Of a stretch of 64,000 nucleotides of DNA, positions 15,615-24,889 are shown piece after piece. The translations under genes and the position numbers were made by a program. Source of the stretch: Verrucomicrobiota bacterium (GTDB taxonomy: Bacteria; Verrucomicrobiota; Verrucomicrobiia; Chthoniobacterales; Terrimicrobiaceae). The stretch is from positions 1-64,000 of the forward strand of contig JAFKMU010000046.1 in NCBI GenBank assembly GCA_017305195.1, written 5' to 3'. The notes beneath the pieces are model-generated. The model was not told the origin of the DNA. It searched no databases and was given only the letters and a program-made list of their open reading frames with translations. Numbering within the stretch: the first letter of the stretch is position 1; each line of letters begins with the position of its first letter.

Positions 15615-17125
15615 ATTTCCCGCCGCCAGATTCCGAGACCCTTCGCGCCCGCACCCTCCAGGCGCTCATGCTGACCCTGGCCGGGGCCTGGGCTCTTCTC
15701 TATCTGCCGTTTTTGCGCACTTTGCCCGGCTGGTACGGCGATGAAACCCTCGCCCTGGGAATCGCCAAAAACCTGGCTTCCGGCGCATTCGCGAACCAGT
15801 CGGTTGCCAATACCTTTGTCACGATCGTCTATCAGCCGCTTTACGAGGCGTTCCTTGCCCTGGGATATGTCATTACCAGTGACATCTGGGGAGCGCGCTT
15901 CCTGAATACCACGCTGGCGCTGGGTATTGCCTTCATCCTCTTTCGCCAGGGCCGGCACCTCGTCGGCGCGGTGTGCGCCCTTACTGCGGCCCTCCTGTTT
16001 CTCGGCTACGGGCAGAGCATCCTGCACTTCCGCCAATGCTACCCGCACAATGGTCTCGCGTTTGGGGCCGCGCTGGCCGTCTTTTCGATCTGCAATATCG
16101 CAAGATCACCGCGCTTCGCCTGGTTTGCCGGTATCGGAAATGCCATCGCCATCGGCTCCCATCCCCTGGGGATCTATTGCTGCGCCGTCACATTTCTCTT
16201 TGTCATCCTGCATCCCCGTCTATGGATCGCATTGGCGCTGCCCGCCATCATCGTCGTACTCCTGGAGTATGGACTGGTCCTGGCGTTTGCGTCCCACGGC
16301 CTTGTCCAGGATGTCGTCAACATCCTTCAAAGCTACGGCAGCTACAGCAAGGAGAACAGCGGCAGGCTGGCCCAGAATGTCTTCCTCTTTTTCACCCAGG
16401 ATTTTTTCCACTTCCTCGGCTTTGCCGGCTGGATCGTCATGCTTGCCGCCAAAGACCGGGCACGGTGGGCCCCGATCCCGGTCTTTGCCCTGCTCTTCTC
16501 CCTCGCCCTGCTCTCCAACCGCTCAAACCTGACGGTCTTTTACTATCAGGCCGTGCCGCTGCTTCCGTTTGTCGCCTTCGGCGTGGGGTTCCTTCTCAAC
16601 TTCCTGGTCGCCTATGCCATGGTGAGGCTGAAGAAGCCCGCGTTCGGTCCCCTTCTGCATGCCCTGCCGGTCGCGCTCGCCGTCATCCTGTCAGTTCTTT
16701 CCCTGGTGTCGGTCTTTCGAAAGACATTGATTCCCAGGAATCATCCCTGGGTGACGCAATCCACGTCGGACGTCGACAAGGCCGCTGCCTGGCTGCGCGG
16801 CCACACGGATGGGCCCGATCTCGTAATCGCCAACTCCAACATTTCCTGGCTGCTCGACGTCCCCACCGCCAATCTCCTGCAGCTCACCGCCTGGCAGGGC
16901 CACAAGACCTTCATGTACGAGTACGGCATCACCCGGGACCGGTTCATTTACAACCTCGATGCCAGCAAGATCAAATATCTCGTCGTGGGCGACATCGACT
17001 TTGTCTGGGGAATCCATCAGCCTCATGTGCAAGACGCCCTCCAGGCGCTGAACGCCAATGAATGGAAGCAGGTATGGGGCTCCGATACCTATGTCATCCT
17101 CGAAAATCCCAAGTTCCAGAAATGA
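15611..17125 (+). CDS. GT-C-type polytopic glycosyltransferase (ArnT/PMT-like)
   Basis: The 504-residue product has about ten TM helices and a soluble C-terminal part (from about residue 385). The first extracytoplasmic loop carries GWYGDETL, the acidic pair expected for GT-C enzymes that take sugars from polyprenyl-phosphate carriers (GT39/GT83-like). The acceptor is unknown. The frame opens with TTG at 15611 overlapping the def stop; the first ATG is 15668 and would keep most of the first helix. Its stop overlaps the next gene (ATGA), a likely polyprenyl-phosphate sugar synthase that could supply its donor. Confidence 0.8.
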   Translation: MNFPPPDSETLRARTLQALMLTLAGAWALLYLPFLRTLPGWYGDETLALGIAKNLASGAFANQSVANTFVTIVYQPLYEAFLALGYVITSDIWGARFLNTTLALGIAFILFRQGRHLVGAVCALTAALLFLGYGQSILHFRQCYPHNGLAFGAALAVFSICNIARSPRFAWFAGIGNAIAIGSHPLGIYCCAVTFLFVILHPRLWIALALPAIIVVLLEYGLVLAFASHGLVQDVVNILQSYGSYSKENSGRLAQNVFLFFTQDFFHFLGFAGWIVMLAAKDRARWAPIPVFALLFSLALLSNRSNLTVFYYQAVPLLPFVAFGVGFLLNFLVAYAMVRLKKPAFGPLLHALPVALAVILSVLSLVSVFRKTLIPRNHPWVTQSTSDVDKAAAWLRGHTDGPDLVIANSNISWLLDVPTANLLQLTAWQGHKTFMYEYGITRDRFIYNLDASKIKYLVVGDIDFVWGIHQPHVQDALQALNANEWKQVWGSDTYVILENPKFQK

Positions 17126-18072
17126 CGACGCCCTGCATATCTCTCATCTCCCCATTCTATAACGAGGAAGCCAGCGCCCCCCTCTTTATCGAGCGGTGCT
17201 CCGCCATGCTCTCCGGGCTGGGAAGTTCCTACGAAATGATTTTCGTCGACGACGGATCATCAGACTCGACCTGGGACATCCTGAGGCAGGCCGCCGCGGC
17301 GCACCCGGAGATACGTGCCGTCCGGCTCTCCCGAAACTTCGGGCATCAGGCCGCACTTTCCGCCGCCTTGGCACATAGTCGGGGAGATCTGGTCGTGATG
17401 ATCGACAGCGACCTGCAGGACCCGCCGGAGGAGATTCCGGCCATGATCAAGCTCATGCGCGAGGCTGGAGCCGATGTGGTCTATGGAGTCCGCACGGAAC
17501 GGCGCGGAGTCTCCCTCCCGCTAAGGCTCGCCTACAAGGCGTTCTATCGTATCCTCCGCTGGCTGTCGGACATCGACATCCCTGCGGAATCCGGCGACTT
17601 TCGACTCGTAACAAGGCGGGTCGTCGACATCCTCGTCAGCCTGCCCGAGCATGGGCGGTTCCTCCGCGGCTTGACGCGCTGGGTCGGGTTTAAACAGTTG
17701 CCCCACTATTACAGCCGCGATGCGCGCGCGGGCGGCAAATCCCACTACAGTCTGGCGCGGCTCGTGGCGCTGGCCGCGGATGGCATTTTTTCCTTTTCCA
17801 TGAAGCCCCTGCGGCTGGCGACAGTGTTTGCCGGGGGCTTCGGGATGCTCTCCATTGCCGCAGTGCTCTATATCGTGATCAGCCGCCTCGCCGGAAATTC
17901 CGCACCCCAGGGATGGCCGAGTCTCGCTGCGATCATGCTGGCTGGATTTGCCGCGCTCTCGATCCTCCTCGGGATCATCGGCGAATACGTCGGACGCATC
18001 TTTCAGGAAACACGCCAGCGACCGATTTATATCGTCGACCAGCAAGCCGAGAAGTCGTCGCACCAGGAATGA
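17122..18072 (+). CDS. Polyprenyl-phosphate glycosyltransferase (GtrB/ArnC-like GT2)
   Basis: The 316-residue protein has an N-terminal GT2 domain with SLISPFYNEE, FVDDGSSDST and the DxD-type motif MIDSDLQDPPEE, then two C-terminal TM helices (about residues 233-256 and 270-293) followed by GEYVGRIFQETRQRP. This layout is typical of GtrB/ArnC enzymes, which load a sugar onto undecaprenyl phosphate on the cytoplasmic face. It is translationally coupled on both sides, so it is a good candidate donor source for the GT-C proteins around it. Confidence 0.93.
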   Translation: MTTPCISLISPFYNEEASAPLFIERCSAMLSGLGSSYEMIFVDDGSSDSTWDILRQAAAAHPEIRAVRLSRNFGHQAALSAALAHSRGDLVVMIDSDLQDPPEEIPAMIKLMREAGADVVYGVRTERRGVSLPLRLAYKAFYRILRWLSDIDIPAESGDFRLVTRRVVDILVSLPEHGRFLRGLTRWVGFKQLPHYYSRDARAGGKSHYSLARLVALAADGIFSFSMKPLRLATVFAGGFGMLSIAAVLYIVISRLAGNSAPQGWPSLAAIMLAGFAALSILLGIIGEYVGRIFQETRQRPIYIVDQQAEKSSHQE

Positions 18073-18863
18073 CAGCGACGCCTCCTCTCTCCATTACGAT
18101 CCCGGTGCTGAACGGCGCGACCTATCTGCGCAATGCCATCGAGTCCGCCCTCCGGGTCATCCAACCGGGCGACGAAGTGCTGGTCTGCGACAATGGCTCA
18201 TCGGACGACTCGCCCGGCATCGCCAAGACCTTCGAGGGCCGGGCGGGGTATCGTTTCGTCCAGTTTCCGCGAGGAGAGGGCATGGGGTTCGACTGGACGC
18301 GGGCGGTGCGAGCAACGCCCCACTCCATCGTCAAGCTGCTGCCCTGTGATGACGAACTGGAGGCTGGCGCCCTCGACCTCGAGCGACGGGCTCTCGCCGA
18401 GAGCGGCATCTCGCTCGTGGCATCGCCCAAGATCCTTTCCACGGCCTCGGGAAAAACCGCCTGGCGTATCTCGCGGTTCGCACCGGGCCGGTTCCGACTC
18501 GCGGATGTCGCCCGGAGGATACTCACCTCTCCGTCAAATCCCATTGGCGAGCCGGGTTCGGTCCTGTTTCGCAAAGAGAGCTTCGATGCGTTCGACAATG
18601 AGCTCATCTACTACTGCGATATCGACTGCTGGTATCGTCTCCTGCAGACTGGCGACATGATGGTCATGGACCGCCCGGCGGCACGGTTCCGCGCGCAGGC
18701 CAGTTCATTAAGCCTTCGCAATTTCAAGAAAATCGAAGCCGATTTCCGGCGCTTTCACGCCAAGCACACCGGCCGCAGCAAGCTAAGCTTCGCCCTCGCA
18801 GCCAGGCTGCGGCTGACAACCTGGGTCCGGCAATCCGTGCTAAGCACCCTTGCGTCTCTCTAG
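18069..18863 (+). CDS. GT2-family glycosyltransferase
   Basis: The 264-residue protein is a soluble GT-A glycosyltransferase. It has SITIPVLNGATYLRNAI at the N-terminus, VLVCDNGSSDDSPG for nucleotide binding, and LPCDDELEAGA as the likely DxD-equivalent. The C-terminus is basic and has no clear TM helix. The substrate cannot be predicted. The start overlaps the previous stop (ATGA), and the next gene begins one base after its stop. Confidence 0.85.
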   Translation: MTATPPLSITIPVLNGATYLRNAIESALRVIQPGDEVLVCDNGSSDDSPGIAKTFEGRAGYRFVQFPRGEGMGFDWTRAVRATPHSIVKLLPCDDELEAGALDLERRALAESGISLVASPKILSTASGKTAWRISRFAPGRFRLADVARRILTSPSNPIGEPGSVLFRKESFDAFDNELIYYCDIDCWYRLLQTGDMMVMDRPAARFRAQASSLSLRNFKKIEADFRRFHAKHTGRSKLSFALAARLRLTTWVRQSVLSTLASL

Positions 18864-18864
18864 T

Positions 18865-21800
18865 ATGAAGTTCGCTCCGAACCGATATCTCCTCTGGATC
18901 GCCGCCCTGGCCCTGTGCGTTTATGCGATCCTCGCTTTTGCCTGGGTCGGCCAGCCTCCATCCAACCAGGAGATGCTGGCCAATGTCGCCCGAGCTCTCG
19001 ATATTCAAAACGGATGGAGCGAAGGGCATGGCCCGGCGTGGTGGACGTCGAATTTCCTGCAGGGAAGTTCGTTAGCTCCGCTGATAAGCCATACGATCAC
19101 GAGCCTGTGGCTGCTGGTCGCGTCCGCTCTGGGCGGCATCTTTGCCGGCCCCAAGCTGGGAGGCTTCCTGTGTCTCCTCCTCGCGATCCTGGGAGTCTAC
19201 GGCTGGATTCGCCGGCTGACGGCCAGCGACATCGCCGCGGCGATATCGGCGCTTGCCTTCATGCTCACCGCCTCGATCTACGTGCGTCTCGGCGGGGTCG
19301 AGCACATGGTCTTCGTCACGGCCTTCGCCGTGATCCCGTATGTACTCTGGAGCGCGACAGCGATGGCGGAGCGGTCTACGTTTTTCAATGCCCTTCTCTT
19401 CGGAGGAGTCCTCTCCTTCCTGCTCCTCAGCTATGGCAAGGCTGGCGCGCTTCTCGCCCCGGCGCTGTTCATCTATCTGGCCATCGTCATCCTTTGGAAA
19501 CAGCGCACCTGGCACGTCGCGGCCGCGCCATGGGCTGTCGTCATCCTCGTCGTCTCCGTGCTCGGCGTCCTGCCCAATCTGCCAGCGGTGAGGGAGATGC
19601 GTTTTGCCACGCTCTTTGAAATCGCTCCGTTCCAGGGATGGCTGCGGGCGTTTTCCCTGAAATCCAGCCTGCTCTGGCTGGATCGCGACGGACTGCTTTC
19701 CTCGGGCATGGGCGCCGCCTTTGCCCCGACCACGGCGCAGGGAGGCAACTATCTCGGCATCGTGCCGGCGATCATCCTCGGCGCGATCCTGCTGCTCAAG
19801 CCCTCGTCGCTCTATGCCAGCGTGGCCGGGAGGGCCTGTCGTCTGTGCATCGCTCTATTCTTGTTTCTTCACTGGCTTTCCTTCGGGCCGTTTTCCGTGC
19901 TCACCGGCCAGCTGCAATTTCTGAAGCTCGCCGTCATGGCCAACGATCTGGCCGTTCCGATCTCGTGGGTCCTCTTTCTCATCCAGCCGTGGATCATCTT
20001 CTCCCTGCTGCCCAAAACGCTGGCCGGACGCACCGCCATCGGAGCCGTGCTCAGCGCGATCTATCTCATCGTGCCCGGGTTTCGCCTGATCGGCTGGCTG
20101 CCTTTCTACGCCGACTTGCGAGCCCCTCATGATTTTTCCCAGGTCATCGGCATTTTCTTCCTGGCCGGTGCCACGGGGGCAGCCGGGTATCTCCTGCTCC
20201 AGGCGCTTCCCGCACGGTTCCCCCGCCGGATCGCGGCCATTGCAGCTCTCGCCCTGGCCTTGGCTGATACGTCGCCCTACTTCAAACCCTTCTTCCAAAG
20301 CGCAGTCGATCGCCAGACCTTCTCGGATTTCCAGGCAGCGCAGGATTTCCTCAAAAAAGCCCCGATCGGCGGCTGGGTCTTCCCGTTGTCGGGACGATAT
20401 TTCTACATGCTGACGCCTGAGCTCTCCGGCCGGGGGCTGAACAATGAGGCTTTCAACGCCTATCTGATGCAGCGCGGCGTCAGCCAGCTTCAGTCGATCG
20501 CGTGGCTCTCCCCGGACTATCTTCAGGCCTACCTCAGGATCGGCGGTATTGCCTATATCCTCATCGACAAGAAAGACCCCGATCTCGGCGAGGGCGTCCA
20601 GCAAAGGTTTACGAAGATGCTGCCTACAGCCTTCGAGAACGATCACTTCCTCATCCTGGAAAACCCGGAGACTCTGTTCCCGGCCTACCTCGCGCAGGAG
20701 TATGTCGACGGGGAAATCGATCCCGCCGAGATGGCCCAGGTTTCCCTGCGGCTGGCCAAGGTGGGAGCCGTAGCCGTGCTGCCGCAAGACGAGCCGATAC
20801 CCGGGCGGATCGGCCACTTGGAAAAGGACGGCTACGTCCTCGACGAGAAATCCCACCCGACCGCCACACGCCTGGAGAAAGTCTCGCCGGAAACCCGTTT
20901 CGGCTATCGGTCGATCACGCTGTCCGCGATGCCTTCGCCCGGATGGCTGACCCTGCCCCTGGCCTACCACCCCGACTGGCAGGCGACCATTGGCGGCCGC
21001 GCCGCTGGCACGGACCAGATCGATGGCGCATTCCTCGGAGTCTATGTGCCCCAGGCCGGAGAAAAGGTGGAGTTTCGCTTCGTTCCGCCCTGGTGGTACG
21101 GAGCCACCCTCGCCCTGAGCGCACTAGGCTGGCTGGGATGGCTCGGGGTGATGGCCGCGGGGCTTCTCCCCAAATCTCCATTTCCCCGGTTGAAATCCCT
21201 GCTCGACGGCGACGGAATCTCCCGGACTCCTGTTGGCGAACTGAAAATGGTCGAACGCCCGGCGATCAGCCGCGCCGTGGTGATCATCCCGACCTACAAC
21301 GAGATCGAGAGCCTGCCGACCACCCTGTCCCGGGTTCTGGCGGCTGATGCGCGAGCAGACGTGCTGATCGTCGACGACAACTCACCGGATGGTACTGGCG
21401 ACTGGGTGCGGAAGCATGACCTCTTTGGAAAACGCGTCCACCTCCTCGCGCGAACGGGTAAGCTCGGGCTGGGCAGCGCGTATCGCGATGGGTTCAAGTG
21501 GGCGATCGAGCGGGGATACGAGGCATGTCTCGAAATGGACGCCGACCTTTCCCACGATCCGGACGACGTGCCGCACCTCATCGATGCGCTGAATGCCGGA
21601 GCCGATCTGGCGGTCGGGTCCCGCTATCTGAATGGCGTGCGCGTGATGAACTGGTCGGAGCATCGGCTGCTACTCAGCACGACAGCGTCCCGATATGTCC
21701 GGACGGTCACCGGTCTGCCGCTGACCGACGCAACCAGCGGCTTCAAGGCCATCCGCACTTCCGTGCTTCGACCGATGGACTGGAAGAGGTTCAAGACCGA

Positions 21801-22008
21801 GGGCTATGGATTTCAGGTCGAGCTTCACTATTTCCTCTGGCAGGCCGGAGCCAGGCTCGTCGAGGTGCCGATCGTCTTCACCGAACGGCGCGACGGAAAA
21901 ACCAAGATGACCCTGGGCATCGCCATAGAGGCCGCGCTTCGCACCCTTCAACTCGGCCTGGCGACCAGAAGCTCGGCACAAACCGCCAAGGAACCCACCA
22001 ATGAATAA
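18865..22008 (+). CDS. Large polytopic membrane protein fused to a DPM1-like GT2 domain
   Basis: This 1047-residue protein has two parts. Residues 1 to about 480 hold about a dozen TM helices, followed by an extracytoplasmic region and another TM helix near residues 748-772. This part resembles YfhO/GT-C-type membrane proteins, but I see no diagnostic motif. From about residue 803 a complete dolichyl-phosphate-mannose-synthase-like domain follows: VVIIPTYNEIESLPTTL, LIVDDNSPDGTGD, EMDADLSHDPDD, VGSRYLNGV and EVPIVFTERRDGKTKM. One protein may thus make a polyprenyl-phosphate sugar and use or handle it. The DPM1-like part has no TM helices of its own. Confidence 0.85.
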   Translation: MKFAPNRYLLWIAALALCVYAILAFAWVGQPPSNQEMLANVARALDIQNGWSEGHGPAWWTSNFLQGSSLAPLISHTITSLWLLVASALGGIFAGPKLGGFLCLLLAILGVYGWIRRLTASDIAAAISALAFMLTASIYVRLGGVEHMVFVTAFAVIPYVLWSATAMAERSTFFNALLFGGVLSFLLLSYGKAGALLAPALFIYLAIVILWKQRTWHVAAAPWAVVILVVSVLGVLPNLPAVREMRFATLFEIAPFQGWLRAFSLKSSLLWLDRDGLLSSGMGAAFAPTTAQGGNYLGIVPAIILGAILLLKPSSLYASVAGRACRLCIALFLFLHWLSFGPFSVLTGQLQFLKLAVMANDLAVPISWVLFLIQPWIIFSLLPKTLAGRTAIGAVLSAIYLIVPGFRLIGWLPFYADLRAPHDFSQVIGIFFLAGATGAAGYLLLQALPARFPRRIAAIAALALALADTSPYFKPFFQSAVDRQTFSDFQAAQDFLKKAPIGGWVFPLSGRYFYMLTPELSGRGLNNEAFNAYLMQRGVSQLQSIAWLSPDYLQAYLRIGGIAYILIDKKDPDLGEGVQQRFTKMLPTAFENDHFLILENPETLFPAYLAQEYVDGEIDPAEMAQVSLRLAKVGAVAVLPQDEPIPGRIGHLEKDGYVLDEKSHPTATRLEKVSPETRFGYRSITLSAMPSPGWLTLPLAYHPDWQATIGGRAAGTDQIDGAFLGVYVPQAGEKVEFRFVPPWWYGATLALSALGWLGWLGVMAAGLLPKSPFPRLKSLLDGDGISRTPVGELKMVERPAISRAVVIIPTYNEIESLPTTLSRVLAADARADVLIVDDNSPDGTGDWVRKHDLFGKRVHLLARTGKLGLGSAYRDGFKWAIERGYEACLEMDADLSHDPDDVPHLIDALNAGADLAVGSRYLNGVRVMNWSEHRLLLSTTASRYVRTVTGLPLTDATSGFKAIRTSVLRPMDWKRFKTEGYGFQVELHYFLWQAGARLVEVPIVFTERRDGKTKMTLGIAIEAALRTLQLGLATRSSAQTAKEPTNE

Positions 22009-24889
22009 GCGCCGAATCTTTTCCCGCGCCGACTGGTTCTGCGGGCTGGGAGCATTTCTTGTCTCCCTCGCAGTATATGTCTATACCGCCGCCCCCAACG
22101 TCACCCTCCTCGACTCGGGCGAGTTCCTGGTCGCGGCGGGCCACTTCGGGGTTCCGCACCCGACAGGGTATCCACTCTGGACGCTGACGGCGTGGCTGTT
22201 CCAGCTTCTTCCTCTTGGCAACATGGCGTGGGAGATCGCGGTGTGGAGCGGCGTATGCACCGCGGGGGCCGTGGGTATCGCGGCCATGATGGGCAATAAC
22301 ATGCTGCGATGGATGGGCTTTTTCACCGGGGCTCGCTCGCAGTGGGTGAATATCGTCATTTCGCTCTCCCTGGCGTTCAGCTTGGCCTTCAGCTTTTCCG
22401 TCTGGTCTCAGGCGGTGATCGCGGAAGTTTACGGCCTGCACGCCCTGATGACGGCGATCTTTCTCCTCCTGCTGTATCGCTGGGTGCATGGGCCGCAGCG
22501 CGACAGCCTGATGATCGGCGCGTTTTTCGTGCTGGCGCTTTCCTTCAGCAATCACCATCTCACGCTTGTTCTTTCCCCGCTGCCGTTTCTCCTCATCCTG
22601 CTCCTGCGCCGTCGCGCCTTTTGGGACTGGGTGCTGGCGGCGATGACCACAGCCCTCCTGGTCTATCTGGGATTTGCCATTCTCTCCGGCGAGCCTCTGG
22701 TGCTCAAGACGGCTATTCGCTTCGCCTACTGTGTCGCCATCGGCGGAGCATTCCTTTTCTGGAAGCGCCGCATGCATGTCCGGCTCAAGCTCATCGCCTT
22801 CCTGCCCTTTGCGGTCATCGGCGGCCTTCTCCCCTATCTCTACATGCCGCTGGCGTCGTCGACGAACCCGCCGATGAACTGGAGCTACGCTCGGGAGCCG
22901 CAGGGATTCTTTTACTCAATCAACCGGTCCCAGTATCAAGGTCCGCTCTCGGAGCAGACCATCAAGACGCTGGGAAAGTTCATGGGCACCTGCCCGGAAG
23001 AGCCGCCCAAGCAGGAGACGGGAGTTGAACGCGGCAAGCGGGAGATCCTCATGGAATGGGCGGGATTTTTCTGGCTGCAGCTCAACCGCTCCTTCACTCC
23101 ATTCAGCGTCATCTTTTACTTCTGTTCCATCATTGCAGCCCTCCGGCTGCCCCTGAACAGACGCACCTGGATTTATCTCCTGCACATCGGGTTTGTTCTG
23201 GCTGCGTTTCTCCAGCCCGTTCTCGACGGCGCATCGGTCGACGCCGCCGGATGGTGGCTGCAGATGCCCTACCACACGTATACCAACCTGATCTTTGCCC
23301 TTCTCTGCATCGTGGGAGGAGGATTCGTCTTCGACGCCCTGTCCCGGCGGCGCGCCCGTCTCGTATGGCTTGCCGCAGTTCTTCCCGTCATGCCGGTGTA
23401 TGGGTTCCTCATGAACTTTTCCGAGGCCAGCCAGAGGAACCACTGGTTTGGCTGGATGTTTGGCTACGACATGCTGAAGGATCTGCCCAAGGGCTCCATC
23501 GTCATTGGCGGGTCCGACCCGGGGCGCTTCGTGCCCACCTACATGATCTTTGGGGAGAGTGCACAACCTGCGGCGCTGAAGCACGATCCCAACTTCGATC
23601 GCCGCGACCTTTACATCATCACGCAGAACGCGCTCGGCGAGTCCAACTACATGAAATACCTGCGGGATCACTATACCTCCGCACGCCCCGTCCCGAAGAG
23701 CGCCTTTGAAAAGTGGCTGGGACGGGAGACCACCTATCCCCGCGATCCCATCCTCCTTCCCTCACCCGAGGAGTGCGATGTCATTACCAAAGACGCGGCC
23801 AAGGAAATGCCAGAACAGGCCAGGACGGAATACTCCTTTGGAATGGGGGCAGTCCTCAAATGGATCTGGGAGAAGAACAAGGACAAGCACGACTTCTTCA
23901 TCGAGGAGAGCTTCCCCATTGAGTGGACCTACGACTACGCCATCCCGCATGGTCTGGTCTATCAGCTCAACAAGACCAAACTGGACAAAATCCCTCCGGA
24001 GGCGGTGGCCCGGGATTTCGCGTTCTGGAAAGACTACAAGGCCAAGCTCCTGAACGACCCGGCTTACGCCAGCGACTACGACGCGCAGCGTTCCTTCTCC
24101 AAGCTGCGCCAGACCATGGGCAACATCTATCGCTATCGCAAAATGAACGATGAAGCGATCCGCGCATATTTTGAGGCTCTGGAACTCTGGCCGGAAAACG
24201 GCGAGGTCATCGCCTCGGTCACGCGTCTCTTGTGGGACAAGGGAGATTTCGACACGAGCGAGGCTCTCCTGAAACGGGCGCTGGAGAAGGACTACAACAG
24301 CATCCAGCTATGGCGCTTTGCCATTATGGCGGAGGAGCGCAAAAAGACGGAGAGCGAGATCCTGGCCCTCAAGGATACCCTCGCCAAACAGCCGCGCAAT
24401 CGGGAGCTCATCAAGCAGATCATCGACCTGTACGCGCGTGTCGATGAGATGGACAAGGCGCAAGCCATCGTAAAGAGCGCTACCAATGAAATGCCGGATG
24501 ATCCCGGCATGCTAAGGATCGCCGCCACCTACTATGGTATGACCGACAAATGGCAGGACGCCCTGGCCCCGGCGGAAAGTCTCGTGCGGATCGAGCCGAC
24601 CAATGCGCAAAACTTCCTCTTGCTGGCGCGCGTCTACTTCTCGCTCGGCAAGAAAAAGGAGTTTTACGAGACCGCACGCAAGGCGATCGAGGTCGGTGGA
24701 GTCAGCCTGCGCGACCAGCTCCTGAACGACGACTTCTTCAAGTCGTGGAGAGACGAGCCTGAGTTCCAGAACCTCGCCTCGCCCGGAGGGAACATCTCGC
24801 CGGGCGGCGGAGTTCCCCCGAGCAGCGGGTCTCAGCCTGCGACTTCCTCGACGGACGGGCAGGAGCACATGATATTGCGGTCTCCGTAG
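22001..24889 (+). CDS. DUF2723 membrane protein with C-terminal TPR-like region
   Basis: The 962-residue protein starts with the DUF2723 signature ([19 protein letters not shown], then HPTGYPLW) and has about twelve TM helices to about residue 480. A soluble region follows, with TPR-like helical repeats at about 700-900 (for example [20 protein letters not shown]). Eukaryotic TMEM260, of the same family, is a protein O-mannosyltransferase, so a transfer reaction outside the membrane is plausible; bacterial members are uncharacterised to my knowledge. It overlaps the previous gene by 8 nt and runs 58 nt into the end of the convergent gcvP. Confidence 0.87.
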   Translation: MNKRRIFSRADWFCGLGAFLVSLAVYVYTAAPNVTLLDSGEFLVAAGHFGVPHPTGYPLWTLTAWLFQLLPLGNMAWEIAVWSGVCTAGAVGIAAMMGNNMLRWMGFFTGARSQWVNIVISLSLAFSLAFSFSVWSQAVIAEVYGLHALMTAIFLLLLYRWVHGPQRDSLMIGAFFVLALSFSNHHLTLVLSPLPFLLILLLRRRAFWDWVLAAMTTALLVYLGFAILSGEPLVLKTAIRFAYCVAIGGAFLFWKRRMHVRLKLIAFLPFAVIGGLLPYLYMPLASSTNPPMNWSYAREPQGFFYSINRSQYQGPLSEQTIKTLGKFMGTCPEEPPKQETGVERGKREILMEWAGFFWLQLNRSFTPFSVIFYFCSIIAALRLPLNRRTWIYLLHIGFVLAAFLQPVLDGASVDAAGWWLQMPYHTYTNLIFALLCIVGGGFVFDALSRRRARLVWLAAVLPVMPVYGFLMNFSEASQRNHWFGWMFGYDMLKDLPKGSIVIGGSDPGRFVPTYMIFGESAQPAALKHDPNFDRRDLYIITQNALGESNYMKYLRDHYTSARPVPKSAFEKWLGRETTYPRDPILLPSPEECDVITKDAAKEMPEQARTEYSFGMGAVLKWIWEKNKDKHDFFIEESFPIEWTYDYAIPHGLVYQLNKTKLDKIPPEAVARDFAFWKDYKAKLLNDPAYASDYDAQRSFSKLRQTMGNIYRYRKMNDEAIRAYFEALELWPENGEVIASVTRLLWDKGDFDTSEALLKRALEKDYNSIQLWRFAIMAEERKKTESEILALKDTLAKQPRNRELIKQIIDLYARVDEMDKAQAIVKSATNEMPDDPGMLRIAATYYGMTDKWQDALAPAESLVRIEPTNAQNFLLLARVYFSLGKKKEFYETARKAIEVGGVSLRDQLLNDDFFKSWRDEPEFQNLASPGGNISPGGGVPPSSGSQPATSSTDGQEHMILRSP

